From: Microbacteriaceae bacterium
Lineage (GTDB): Bacteria; Actinomycetota; Actinomycetes; Actinomycetales; Microbacteriaceae
Length of the DNA: 64,000 nucleotides
Reading direction: 5' to 3'
Assembly (NCBI GenBank): GCA_025463545.1
Contig: JAODAR010000001.1
Location: 62,001-126,000, forward strand
Part shown: positions 9,907 to 17,212 of the stretch, in pieces
Layout: each line of letters begins with the position of its first letter
How positions within the stretch are numbered: the first letter of the stretch is position 1
Made by a program: the position numbers and the translations under genes
Notes under the pieces: model-generated
Told to the model about the DNA's origin: nothing
Databases searched by the model: none
The model's input: only the letters and a program-made list of their open reading frames with translations

Positions 9907-10637
9907 CCCAGCCGGGACCGGAGCAGCACCTCACCGGTTGACACCGAACGGATGTCCACGACGGCGATATCGCCGGCCCGCAACTGGGTCGTCCCCACAG
10001 CCTCGACAGTGGTTCCCGGCCTGGCCAGCCAGGTCGCAACTTCGGCTTCTGCCCCCTGTCGGTCGGTCACATACATCGCATAGGCCTGGGCGCTCGAGCC
10101 GTAGAGCGTCTCCGCGTATGAGCAGTGCGAATCGATCCGGGTGCCCCAGGCATGGTCGACCAGTGTCACGTCGGCGGTGAGCGGGCTGGGAACCGCCTGC
10201 TCCAGGGCAACAGTCGCCCGCTGCGGCTGCGCCGGAGCCGCCTGGGACGCAGAGGGAACCGGGGGCTGGCCGCTGGTCCAGCTGGGCAGCACCAGGGCCA
10301 GCGACGCTGCCAGCCCTGCCGCCACCGTGACGGCTCCCGCTACCAGGATGCGGGAGCGCCGACGCTGTCTTCTCGCAGCCGTGAGGAGCCTCGGAAGGCT
10401 GGCCGACGGCATCCATGGATCTGCGGCGCCGCCCGTGCCCGCGACGGCATCGTCGGCAGCCGTGACCTGAGCCGGCGGCACCATGGCGAGGAGGCTGGGA
10501 ACCCCGGCAAGGTCAGCCACCTGCTCCCGGCAGGCGTCGCACTCGGCGAGGTGCCGCTCGTATTCGCGTCGTTCATCGGCGGAAAGCGCGCCGATCACGT
10601 AGGAGGCGTCCCAGTCGTAGTATCGGTCTTCGCTCAT
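9897..10637 (-). CDS. Zinc-binding anti-sigma factor (RskA/RslA type)
   Basis: Membrane-anchored regulator that holds the adjacent ECF sigma factor inactive. The N-terminal cytoplasmic domain has the ZAS motif H29-x3-C33-x2-C36 (HLAECDAC). A Pro/Ala linker follows, then one membrane segment at about 97-120 (ILVAGAVTVAAGLAASLALVL). The extracytoplasmic RskA-like domain runs to the C-terminus (QLRAGDIAVVDIRSVSTGEVLL). The 246 residues are typical of RskA/RslA. Its ATG overlaps the sigma gene stop by four bases (ATGA), so the two are translationally coupled. ZAS anti-sigmas commonly sense thiol-oxidative or envelope stress; that role here is inferred from family. The stop codon lies in the tandem repeat. 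Confidence 0.92.
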   Translation of the reverse strand: MSEDRYYDWDASYVIGALSADERREYERHLAECDACREQVADLAGVPSLLAMVPPAQVTAADDAVAGTGGAADPWMPSASLPRLLTAARRQRRRSRILVAGAVTVAAGLAASLALVLPSWTSGQPPVPSASQAAPAQPQRATVALEQAVPSPLTADVTLVDHAWGTRIDSHCSYAETLYGSSAQAYAMYVTDRQGAEAEVATWLARPGTTVEAVGTTQLRAGDIAVVDIRSVSTGEVLLRSRLGID

Positions 10638-11143
10638 CGTCCGGTCACCCCGCGCTCCTGCAGGGCGAGCCGGAGGGCACGCAAGGCGTAGTGCAGGCGA
10701 GACTTCACGGTGCCGGCGGGGACATCAAGCATGGTGGCACATTCGGCCACCGAGTGCCCCTGGTAGTAGGCGTACACCACGACCGCCCGGTGCTCGGCTG
10801 ACAAACCGGCCAAAGCGTCCGCGATCAGCCAGGCGTCCAGCACAGCATCCGTCTGATCTGCAGTGGCCTGCTCTGGCAGAGGATCGGCGCCGAATTCGTG
10901 GAGCGCGCGGGCGGAACGGCGGTCATCGATGACAAGGTTGCGAGCTACGGTGAACAGCCACGCCCGGGCGCTGGACTCCGACTGGTCGAGCACCCGCGGC
11001 CGGCGCCAGGCGCGCAACAGAGTCTCCTGCACAACGTCGTCGGCGAAGGCCTCGTCGTGGGTGAGGCGTACAACGTAGCGCCAGAGCGCAGGCGCATGCT
11101 CGTCGTGGAGAGCGCGCAGCAACTCGGTGCGTTCATCCGTCAT
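10634..11143 (-). CDS. ECF (group IV) RNA polymerase sigma factor, SigL/SigK-like
   Basis: The 169 residues carry sigma region 2 (LWRYVVRLTHDEAFADDVVQETLLRAWRRP) and region 4 (ALAGLSAEHRAVVVYAYYQGHSVAECATMLDVPAGTVKSRLHYALRALR), the usual ECF architecture. ATG 11143 has GGAGGTG about 5 bases upstream. A TGAACC-N16-CGTG motif sits directly upstream on the same strand and would give a very short leader, which suggests positive autoregulation. The gene is first in a two-gene operon with its anti-sigma factor and divergent from the Rieske lipoprotein gene. The promoter motif resembles that reported for M. tuberculosis SigL, so SigL-like is the best guess; the subgroup is not certain. Confidence 0.93.
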   Translation of the reverse strand: MTDERTELLRALHDEHAPALWRYVVRLTHDEAFADDVVQETLLRAWRRPRVLDQSESSARAWLFTVARNLVIDDRRSARALHEFGADPLPEQATADQTDAVLDAWLIADALAGLSAEHRAVVVYAYYQGHSVAECATMLDVPAGTVKSRLHYALRALRLALQERGVTGR

Positions 11144-11160
11144 GCCACACCTCCGTCATT

Positions 11161-11188
11161 AACACGAGACGCGAGGCCGTTCGGTTCA
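11161..11188 (-). promoter_or_regulatory. Predicted ECF sigma promoter for the sigma/anti-sigma operon
   Basis: Read on the minus strand, -35 TGAACC (11188-11183), 16-base spacer, -10 CGTGTT (11166-11161). A start of transcription around 11155 would leave only about a dozen bases before the sigma factor ATG, enough for the GGAGGTG ribosome site. It is the mirror image of the plus-strand promoter 20 bases away. Confidence 0.7.
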
Positions 11189-11207
11189 GCGGAGTTACCC
11201 ACCGCGG

Positions 11208-11235
11208 TGAACCGAACGACACGCTGTCTCGTGGT
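11208..11235 (+). promoter_or_regulatory. Predicted ECF sigma promoter for the Rieske/DUF2231 operon
   Basis: -35 TGAACC (11208-11213), 16-base spacer, -10 CGTGGT (11230-11235). It has the same element spacing as the divergent minus-strand copy. The two -35 elements form the inner part of an 11-bp perfect inverted repeat (11178-11188 and 11208-11218). The predicted leader to the Rieske ATG is about 65-70 bases. Confidence 0.7.
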
Positions 11236-11309
11236 TACTAGGAGCAGCGGTCGCACAGTGCAAACCTACTCCGGGACCACGATCAAAGACCGCGACTACG
11301 AGGAGAACG

Positions 11310-11798
11310 ATGACCCAGCCAACGGATGTTCCGCGCCGCACCATTCTCGTGATGGGGGGCGCCGGCACCGCCCTGGCGCTGGCGGCCTGCGGCGCCTCTG
11401 AAACAAGCAGCGCTCCTGACCGTTCCGCCTCTGGCTCGGCTGGTGGTTCCGGCGGCAACGACGGGGGTATCGGAGGCCCGACTGCATCGGGCGGCACAGG
11501 TGGCGCCGCTGTTGAGGTGGCCAAGCTGAGCGACGTTCCGGTCGGCGGATCCATCTCGGCCACACTGTCCGGGGCGCCCATCCTCATTTCGCAGCCGACG
11601 GCCGGCACTGTGCTGGCGTTCACCGCCATTTGCACGCACCAGGGCTGCGTTGTCAAGCCGGCGAACGCCGAATTCGACTGCCCGTGCCACGCGTCCCGCT
11701 ACGACGCAGCGACGGGTGATGTACTGCGCGGCCCGGCGCCGCGCGCACTGGCAAAGATCCCGGTGACCGTCACCGGTGACGTGATCATGGCTGGGTAG
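11310..11798 (+). CDS. Rieske [2Fe-2S] lipoprotein with twin-arginine-like signal
   Basis: Predicted exported electron-transfer protein anchored on the outer face of the membrane. Residues 9-27 form a signal with Arg-Arg (RRTILV) followed by a lipobox LALAAC, whose Cys27 would be lipidated. A Gly/Ser-rich linker (about 30-66) leads to a compact Rieske domain with C108-T-H110-Q-G-C113 and C124-P-C126-H127, so both Cys and both His cluster ligands are present, as are the two disulfide cysteines. The 162 residues are far shorter than a cytochrome bc1 Rieske subunit, so this is a stand-alone Rieske protein. AGGAG precedes ATG 11310. It lies five bases upstream of a DUF2231-type membrane protein and directly after an ECF-type promoter. 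Confidence 0.93.
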   Translation: MTQPTDVPRRTILVMGGAGTALALAACGASETSSAPDRSASGSAGGSGGNDGGIGGPTASGGTGGAAVEVAKLSDVPVGGSISATLSGAPILISQPTAGTVLAFTAICTHQGCVVKPANAEFDCPCHASRYDAATGDVLRGPAPRALAKIPVTVTGDVIMAG

Positions 11799-11803
11799 GA
11801 ATC

Positions 11804-12307
11804 ATGGACATCTACATGGTCAACGGGCTTCCGCTGCATATCCTGCTGGTGCACGCGGTGGTCATCCTGGTTCCGCTCACGGCCCTGTGCGTCGTCGTGG
11901 CAGCCGTCTGGCCTGCCATGCGTCGCCGGATCGGGATCGTCAATGCGTTTCTGGGGCTGGTACTCATCGGCCTGATCCCGTTGACCACCATGGCCGGCGA
12001 ATGGCTGAGGGACCGAGTGCCCGCGACACCGTTGATCGCGAAGCACGCCGACCTGGGGCTTGCCCTGTGGCCCTGGACGCTGTCGCTCGGGATTCTCGGC
12101 ATCGTGACCTGGCTGTGGTACTTCGTCGGTGATCGCCGGGACCGCCGCCGCAGCACCGGCGCGATCGGGCGCCGGGTTGTTGCGGTCGTCATCGCCCTGG
12201 CTGCGATCGGCATCGGCGGGTTCGCCACCTGGCAGACGGTGCAAGTGGGCGAATCGGGGAGCCGAGCGATCTGGCAGAACTCGTTCAGCGAGACCCCGGC
12301 CCCGTAG
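11804..12307 (+). CDS. DUF2231-type membrane protein
   Basis: Integral membrane protein of 167 residues with four hydrophobic segments (about 12-34, 41-62, 79-104 and 123-143). It starts with the family-type opening MDIYMVNGLPLHILLVHAVVI, where conserved His residues (H12, H17) face the membrane. Such proteins are suspected redox or haem-associated membrane partners, but no function is established. It is the second gene of an operon with the Rieske lipoprotein (5-base gap), which makes a membrane electron-transfer pair plausible. Direct repeats of CGTAGGCGCGAGCTCAGC occur just after the stop. Confidence 0.82.
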   Translation: MDIYMVNGLPLHILLVHAVVILVPLTALCVVVAAVWPAMRRRIGIVNAFLGLVLIGLIPLTTMAGEWLRDRVPATPLIAKHADLGLALWPWTLSLGILGIVTWLWYFVGDRRDRRRSTGAIGRRVVAVVIALAAIGIGGFATWQTVQVGESGSRAIWQNSFSETPAP

Positions 12308-12355
12308 GCGCAAGCTCGGCCGGGAGCGCGCGAGCTCAGCCTCGTAGGCGCGAGC

Positions 12356-12847
12356 TCAGCGTCGGGCGAACTGGATGGGCTCGTCCAGGTACGGCGTCCA
12401 CGCGGCGCGCTCGACGTCGTTGATCTTGCGCGGCCGCTCCGTAACGGCGTCGACCAGCACGATCGTCGTGCTGGCCCGAGCGAAGAGCACGCTGGGTTCG
12501 GCGCCCTCGGGGCTCCGCACCTCGTAACAGACCTCCAGGCTGGCGCCGCCGAGTTTGCCGAGCCAGAGCTGCACATCCAACGGTTGCCGCATGTACGGCA
12601 CCGGGGCGAGGTACTCGATCTCCTGCCGGGCGATCAGCGTGAGGGTGGCAGCACCGGGACGACCGTCGAGTACCGCAGTACTGGCCACCACAGTGCTGGC
12701 GCCCACGGCCGAACCGCCGTCTTCGTCGGTGACCCAGAACGCCAAAATGCGCGCCTCCTCGAGGAGGCGCAGCATCTCGGCGTTGTTCACGTGACCGTAG
12801 GCGTCAAGGTCTGACCAGCGCAAGCGGATCGGAACGTGCAGCTTCAT
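12356..12847 (-). CDS. Acyl-CoA thioesterase, 4HBT hotdog family
   Basis: Single-hotdog thioesterase of 163 residues. The N-terminus RLRWSDLDAYGHVNNAEMLRLLEEAR is the classic 4HBT/YbgC active-site region, with the catalytic-type Asp followed by the GHVNN loop. EIEYLAPVPYMRQPLDVQLWL forms the central strands. The gene is cytoplasmic and lies directly downstream of ettA on the same strand (9-base gap), an arrangement I recall as common in related actinobacteria. The substrate is not deducible. Confidence 0.88.
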   Translation of the reverse strand: MKLHVPIRLRWSDLDAYGHVNNAEMLRLLEEARILAFWVTDEDGGSAVGASTVVASTAVLDGRPGAATLTLIARQEIEYLAPVPYMRQPLDVQLWLGKLGGASLEVCYEVRSPEGAEPSVLFARASTTIVLVDAVTERPRKINDVERAAWTPYLDEPIQFARR

Positions 12848-12856
12848 GACCGGAGC

Positions 12857-14539
12857 CTAGTCGCGGGTGAGCTTGCGGTAGGCGGAACGGTGCGGTTTGG
12901 CCGCATCGGGGCCGAGGCGCTCGATCTTGTTCTGTTCGTAGGCTTCGAAGTTGCCCTCGAACCAGTACCAGTTGGCCGGATCGTCTTCGGTGCCCTCATA
13001 GGCGAGGATGTGCGTTGCGATCCGGTCAAGGAACCACCGGTCGTGGGTGATGACCACGGCGCAGCCGGGGAATTCGAGCAGCGCGTTCTCCAGCGAACCG
13101 AGCGTTTCCACGTCGAGGTCGTTGGTCGGTTCGTCGAGCATGAGCAGGTTGCCGCCCTGCTTGAGGGTGAGGGCCAGGTTCAGGCGGTTGCGCTCACCTC
13201 CGGAGAGCACCCCCGCCTTCTTCTGCTGGTCCGGACCCTTGAACCCGAACGTCGACACGTAGGCGCGGGACGGGATCTCGGTCTTTCCGACCTGGATGTA
13301 GTCCTGGCCGTCTGACACGACCTCCCACAACGACTTATTGGGGTCGATGCCACCACGTTCCTGGTCGACGTAGGAGATGTCGACCGTCTCGCCGACCTTC
13401 AGATCACCGTCGTCGAGCGGTTCCTTGCCCACGATCGTCTTGAACAGGGTGGTCTTGCCGACACCGTTCGGGCCGATCACTCCGACGATGCCGTTGCGCG
13501 GCAGCGTGAACGTGAGATCTTCGATGAGCACGCGGTCGCCGAATCCCTTTTTCAGCTTCTTTGCGTCGATCACCTGGGAGCCCAGGCGCGGTCCGACCGG
13601 AATCTGAATGTCCTCGAAGTCCAGTTTGCGAGTTCGCTCCGCTTCGGTGACCATTTCCTCATAGCGAGCGAGGCGGGCTTTCGACTTGGCCTGACGGCCC
13701 TTGGCGTTGGAGCGCACCCAGTCGAGTTCCTCGGCAAGGCGCTTGGAGAGCTTGGCGTCTTTCTTGCCCTGAACCTGGAGTCGCTCCTGCTTCTTCTCGA
13801 GGTAGGTCGAATAGTTGCCTTCGTAGGGATACAGGTGACCGCGGTCGACCTCGGCGATCCACTCCGCCACATGGTCCAGGAAGTACCGGTCGTGGGTGAC
13901 GGCGAGCACGGCGCCGGGGTACTTGGAGAGGTGCTGCTCGAGCCAGAGCACGCTTTCGGCGTCGAGGTGGTTGGTCGGTTCATCCAAAAGGAGAAGATCC
14001 GGCTTCTGCAGCAGCAACTTGGTCAACGCCACCCGGCGCTTCTCACCGCCGGAGAGGTTGGCAACAGAGTAGTCCCCCGGCGGCGTGCGGAGCGCATCCA
14101 TGGCCTGCTCAAGCTGCGAGTCGAGATCCCAGGCGTCGGCGTGGTCGATCTCCTCCTGGAGAATCCCCATCTCGGCCAGCAGGCTGTCAAAGTCGGCGTC
14201 GGGCTCGGCCATGGCCAGGGAGATCTCGTTGAACCGGTCGACCTTGGCCTTGATCTCTCCAACGCCTTCCTGCACGTTTTCGAGCACAGTCTTGGTCTCA
14301 TCCAGCTGCGGCTCCTGCATGAGGATGCCAACGCTGTAACCGGGGCTGAGTTTCGCCTCGCCGTTGCTGGGCGTGTCGAGCCCGGCCATGATCTTGAGGA
14401 TCGTGGACTTACCCGCACCGTTGGGCCCCACGATGCCGATCTTGGCACCGGGGAAGAACGACATCGTGACGTCGTCGAGAATGAGCTTGTCGCCAACCGC
14501 CTTGCGTGCGCGGACCATCGAGTAGATAAATTCGGCCAT
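12857..14539 (-). CDS. ettA: Energy-dependent translational throttle protein EttA (ABC-F)
   Basis: Ribosome-binding ABC-F ATPase that gates the first elongation steps according to the ATP/ADP ratio. It has two ABC domains with Walker A GPNGAGKST and GPNGVGKTT, signatures LSGGEKRRVAL and LSGGERNRLNL, and Walker B LLLDEPTNHLD and LMLDEPTNDLD. The basic inter-domain linker (RSNAKGRQAKSKARLARYEEM) matches the tRNA-interacting linker of the family. The longer open frame begins at 14656, but ATG 14539 is preferred because MAEFIYSMVRARKAVGDK is the conserved EttA start. This gives 560 residues, the family length. Confidence 0.96.
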   Translation of the reverse strand: MAEFIYSMVRARKAVGDKLILDDVTMSFFPGAKIGIVGPNGAGKSTILKIMAGLDTPSNGEAKLSPGYSVGILMQEPQLDETKTVLENVQEGVGEIKAKVDRFNEISLAMAEPDADFDSLLAEMGILQEEIDHADAWDLDSQLEQAMDALRTPPGDYSVANLSGGEKRRVALTKLLLQKPDLLLLDEPTNHLDAESVLWLEQHLSKYPGAVLAVTHDRYFLDHVAEWIAEVDRGHLYPYEGNYSTYLEKKQERLQVQGKKDAKLSKRLAEELDWVRSNAKGRQAKSKARLARYEEMVTEAERTRKLDFEDIQIPVGPRLGSQVIDAKKLKKGFGDRVLIEDLTFTLPRNGIVGVIGPNGVGKTTLFKTIVGKEPLDDGDLKVGETVDISYVDQERGGIDPNKSLWEVVSDGQDYIQVGKTEIPSRAYVSTFGFKGPDQQKKAGVLSGGERNRLNLALTLKQGGNLLMLDEPTNDLDVETLGSLENALLEFPGCAVVITHDRWFLDRIATHILAYEGTEDDPANWYWFEGNFEAYEQNKIERLGPDAAKPHRSAYRKLTRD

Positions 14540-14544
14540 AGTAT

Positions 14545-15048
14545 CTACCAGTCTATTTGGCGCGTCGCTCCGACGAGACATCGACCGGTTCCAAGGAGTG
14601 CTGTCACGACGCTGTGGTAGCCGCCGCTGGCCGGACCCGTCTGCCCAACCAGGCACTCGCCGTTGAACCGCACAGCAAACTGGATGGAGTCAGCAGCGAG
14701 ATCGGCGGCTGTGGAGTCGAAGGTCACTTGCATCGCCGTCTTGTCGAAGCCCGCGGCGGCGAGCGCGTCGATGAATGCCCTACCCTCGGCTGACGGGTTC
14801 GCGGCCAGTACACCCGTGGCAACCGAATCGAAATACGCCAGGTTCTCAGAAGCACTCAGCGCAGGTTTGAGCGTCGGCGCCGGCGCGGAAGCCCCGGAAG
14901 GCGCCGACCGTGTTTCCACAGCGATCCCCGGCGATTTCGGCGCGGCGGGAGGGGTTGTGGAGCAGCCGGCCAGCGCAAGTCCGAGGAGGATGCACCCGGC
15001 GAGGGAGAACAGCGCCCCGCTCGATCGTCGTGAATGTGTCGCCTGCAT
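14545..15048 (-). CDS. Predicted lipoprotein, unknown function
   Basis: Secreted lipoprotein of 167 residues. After the basic start MQATHSRRSSG there is a hydrophobic segment and the lipobox LALAGC. A Pro/Ala/Ser linker leads to a compact domain (ENLAYFDSVATGVL to the C-terminus) with two further cysteines, in NGECLVG and TGRCLVG, which could form a disulfide. ATG 15048 is chosen over the upstream in-frame start at 15087 because it begins right at the signal peptide and has a GGGGGAGGG stretch about 11 bases upstream. It sits 5 bases before ettA on the same strand. I do not recognise the domain with confidence. Confidence 0.8.
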   Translation of the reverse strand: MQATHSRRSSGALFSLAGCILLGLALAGCSTTPPAAPKSPGIAVETRSAPSGASAPAPTLKPALSASENLAYFDSVATGVLAANPSAEGRAFIDALAAAGFDKTAMQVTFDSTAADLAADSIQFAVRFNGECLVGQTGPASGGYHSVVTALLGTGRCLVGATRQIDW

Positions 15049-15130
15049 CGACAGTTCGCCCTCCCCCGCACGGCAGCGCGGCACCACCAGTAGTCATCCC
15101 GAGCCTGTGGTGCCCCTGGATCCGTAGTTT

Positions 15131-15793
15131 CTATGAGTCTACGGTCGCCATGCCCGGCTCGGAGGCGGGAAGGAACCCGTCCACGGACGTCTCGTACGGG
15201 TCGTCGGGATCGGGATCGATGAGATCACCCGACCCGTCAGCCTCCCCTGTGCCGGTATCCGCCCATCCCACCGAGCCGTGGACCGGGTTGGCCATCCAAT
15301 CGGCCGAGGTGGCTGGCGCTCCGAGTGCATTCGGCGCTCCTAGTGCATTCGGATCGGAGGCCGCGAGGTCGCCGCCGCTCGGCTCCGCGGGATAACGCTC
15401 CGAGAATGGCTGCTGCGCTGGCTGAGGGGCGCTGCGCACGAAAGACGTCGTGCACCAGAACAAGTCGTGACCGATGGCATCCGCTTCGACTTCGATATTC
15501 GTACCCCGACGGTCATCCTTTGCCCAGTTGCGGACATGGAGCCGCCCGGTCACGACAATGCGTTCCCCTTTACGTAATGAATGCGCAGTATTGAAGGCGA
15601 GGTGCCGAAACGCGCTCACGGTGTACCAATTCGTTTCTCCGTCGACCCAGCCGTTCTTCTCCCTGTCGAACCTGCGGTGACTGGACGCGAGACGGAACGA
15701 AGTGATGGCCAGGCCGCCGGCGGTGATCCGGTGGTTGGGGATGGTGGCCACGACTCCCGTCAGTGTTGTCATATCGGCCATTGATCCGCTCAT
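15131..15793 (-). CDS. ssb: Single-stranded DNA-binding protein, second type
   Basis: OB-fold ssDNA-binding protein of 220 residues. The OB fold spans about residues 6-112 (LTGVVATIPNHRIT, SFRLASSHRRFD, NWYTVSAFRHLAFNTAHSLRKGERIVVTGRLHVRNW). The C-terminal region is low complexity and acidic (DLIDPDPDDPYE) but lacks the usual DDDIPF-type tip that recruits partner proteins, so this is probably an accessory SSB rather than the replicative one. ATG 15793 is chosen because AAGGAG lies 7 bases upstream; the open frame extends further to 15844. The tail contains an 18-bp tandem duplication. Confidence 0.9.
   Translation of the reverse strand: MSGSMADMTTLTGVVATIPNHRITAGGLAITSFRLASSHRRFDREKNGWVDGETNWYTVSAFRHLAFNTAHSLRKGERIVVTGRLHVRNWAKDDRRGTNIEVEADAIGHDLFWCTTSFVRSAPQPAQQPFSERYPAEPSGGDLAASDPNALGAPNALGAPATSADWMANPVHGSVGWADTGTGEADGSGDLIDPDPDDPYETSVDGFLPASEPGMATVDS
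15315..15350. repeat. 18-bp tandem duplication inside ssb
   Basis: Two 18-base units (15315-15332 and 15333-15350) differing at one base. On the minus strand they encode the doubled hexapeptide NALGAP-NALGAP in the disordered tail of the SSB protein, so the reading frame is kept. Confidence 0.85.
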
Positions 15794-15845
15794 TGATCCG
15801 CTCCTTGCTCTGTCTCCGGCGCCGGACGGTCGCCGGCGCGGCAAC

Positions 15846-15884
15846 CCGGGAGCGACCGCTCATGTCAGTCTCCGTCGCTCCCGG
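15846..15884. terminator. Inverted repeat upstream of ssb, possible terminator
   Basis: Perfect 11-base arms CCGGGAGCGAC (15846-15856) and GTCGCTCCCGG (15874-15884) around a 17-base spacer. It lies between the ssb start and the msrA remnant and may be the old terminator of msrA or an operator for ssb. There is no strong T-tract. No gene is seen in 15794-16016. Confidence 0.45.
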
Positions 15885-16016
15885 ACCGTGTACACAAAAG
15901 TGTGGGACCGCGAGCTGGCGGACGGGGCGGCCGCGTTCAGTTCAGTGCAGAACTGCGAGACAGGGGCGCCTGTGGAGGAGGGACGAGAGGGTGCCACGCC
16001 GGAGTATGAGCAGGGC

Positions 16017-16181
16017 TCAGCCGACGATGTAGTCGGCATACGACTCACGGACCTTGTCCACCTTCGGAAGTGCGACCGCCATGCAGTAGCCCTGGCCCGC
16101 GAGACGACGTCGCTGACCCCGGACCACGCGGTGGACGGCATCCAGGAACCAGAAACATCCACCTGCGAGGACAAGAGTTAT
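16017..16181 (-). pseudogene. msrA: Decayed, internally deleted peptide methionine sulfoxide reductase A
   Basis: A minus-strand frame of 54 codons joins an MsrA-like beginning to an MsrA-like end. The first part reads ITLVLAGGCFWFLDAVHRVV and contains the active-site motif GCFW. The last part reads GQGYCMAVALPKVDKVRESY followed by ADYIVG and a TGA stop, matching the usual MsrA C-terminus with its resolving-type Cys. About 110 or more central codons of the 170-residue-plus family are absent. Around the junction the reading G-V-S-D-V-V-S, expected after the start of MsrA, appears in another frame, so there is also a small frameshift. The position where Met is expected is ATA (16179-16181), not ATG, and I see no alternative start in frame. 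The remnant lies between ssb and a divergent aldo-keto reductase gene. Confidence 0.72.
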
Positions 16182-16201
16182 GACGGACCTAGAGTAACTG
16201 C

Positions 16202-17209
16202 ATGACCTTCGTTGCAGCCGATAGCCGCTATGCCTCCATGCCGTACCGCCGCACCGGCCGAAGCGGCCTGATGTTGCCCTCGCTTTCGTTGGGCCTGTGG
16301 CACAACTTCGGGCACGAACGCACCATGGACACCCAGCGGGACATCCTCCGCCGCGCCTTCGACCTCGGCGTCACCCATTTCGACCTGGCGAACAACTACG
16401 GCCCGCCTCCCGGCGCCGCCGAGACGAACTTCGGCCGCATAATCGCCTCGGACTTCCGTCCCTACCGCGACGAATTGATTATTTCCAGCAAGGCCGGCTA
16501 CGACATGTGGTCTGGCCCGTACGGCAACGGCGGCTCCCGCAAATACATGCTGTCGTCCCTCGACGCGAGCCTCGGCCGGCTCGGCCTCGACTACGTCGAC
16601 ATCTTCTACTCGCACCGTCCGGATCCTTCCACGCCGATCGAGGAAACAATGGGCGCGCTCGCCACAGCAGTGCAGCAGGGCAAGGCGCTCTATGTCGGCG
16701 TCTCCAACTACGACCCGGTCGAGACCCGCGCCGCCGCTGCGGCGCTAGCCGCTTATAAGATTCCGCTGCTGATCCACCAGCCCCGGTACTCGATGTTCGA
16801 CCGGCACATCGAGGACGGACTGTTCCCGGTGTTGGAGGAACTTGGCATCGGCAGCATCGTCTTCTCACCGCTGGCCCAGGGACTACTGACCGACCGGTAC
16901 CTCGGAGGCGTTGTGCCGCCCGACTCTCGGATCGCCACCAGCCGGTTCCTGGACAAGGAGGCCCTCAGCGCCACCTACCTGGAACGCGCCCGGGCACTGA
17001 ACGACATCGCCGCCTCCCGGAATCAGTCGCTGGCGCAGCTCGCCGTGACCTGGATCCTTCGCCAGGAGGCCGTGACATCCGTTCTGGTGGGCGCGTCGAG
17101 TGTGGCGCAGCTGGACCAGAACGTCGCTGCCCTCGAGGCGCCGCCGCTCAACGAGGACGAGATCGCGTCGATAGAGCCCTTCGCGGTAGACGGCACCGGA
17201 ACGCATTAG
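16202..17209 (+). CDS. mgrA: Aldo/keto reductase, YghZ/L-glyceraldehyde-3-phosphate reductase type
   Basis: NADPH-dependent TIM-barrel oxidoreductase of 335 residues. It has the catalytic DLANNYGPPPG region (Asp and Tyr of the tetrad), SSKAGYDMW with the catalytic Lys, and YSHRPDPSTPIEETM with the His. The C-terminal cofactor region VTSVLVGASSVAQLDQNV is also present. The YRRTGRSGLMLPSLSLGLWHNFG opening and GPYGNGGSRKYMLSSLD identify the YghZ/AKR14 subgroup, which reduces L-glyceraldehyde 3-phosphate and possibly methylglyoxal. ATG 16202 lacks a strong ribosome site. The next gene starts three bases after the stop, so the two are probably co-transcribed. Confidence 0.92.
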   Translation: MTFVAADSRYASMPYRRTGRSGLMLPSLSLGLWHNFGHERTMDTQRDILRRAFDLGVTHFDLANNYGPPPGAAETNFGRIIASDFRPYRDELIISSKAGYDMWSGPYGNGGSRKYMLSSLDASLGRLGLDYVDIFYSHRPDPSTPIEETMGALATAVQQGKALYVGVSNYDPVETRAAAAALAAYKIPLLIHQPRYSMFDRHIEDGLFPVLEELGIGSIVFSPLAQGLLTDRYLGGVVPPDSRIATSRFLDKEALSATYLERARALNDIAASRNQSLAQLAVTWILRQEAVTSVLVGASSVAQLDQNVAALEAPPLNEDEIASIEPFAVDGTGTH

Positions 17210-17212
17210 AGG

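Noticed and set aside
9719..10039. Minus-strand frame with repeated ASTEP peptides
   Set aside because: It is the minisatellite and anti-sigma gene read in the wrong frame; the anti-sigma frame has ZAS and membrane features.
15860..16174. 104-codon minus-strand frame between ssb and mgrA
   Set aside because: Its sequence is not protein-like except for the short VSDVVS piece; the msrA remnant explains the region better.
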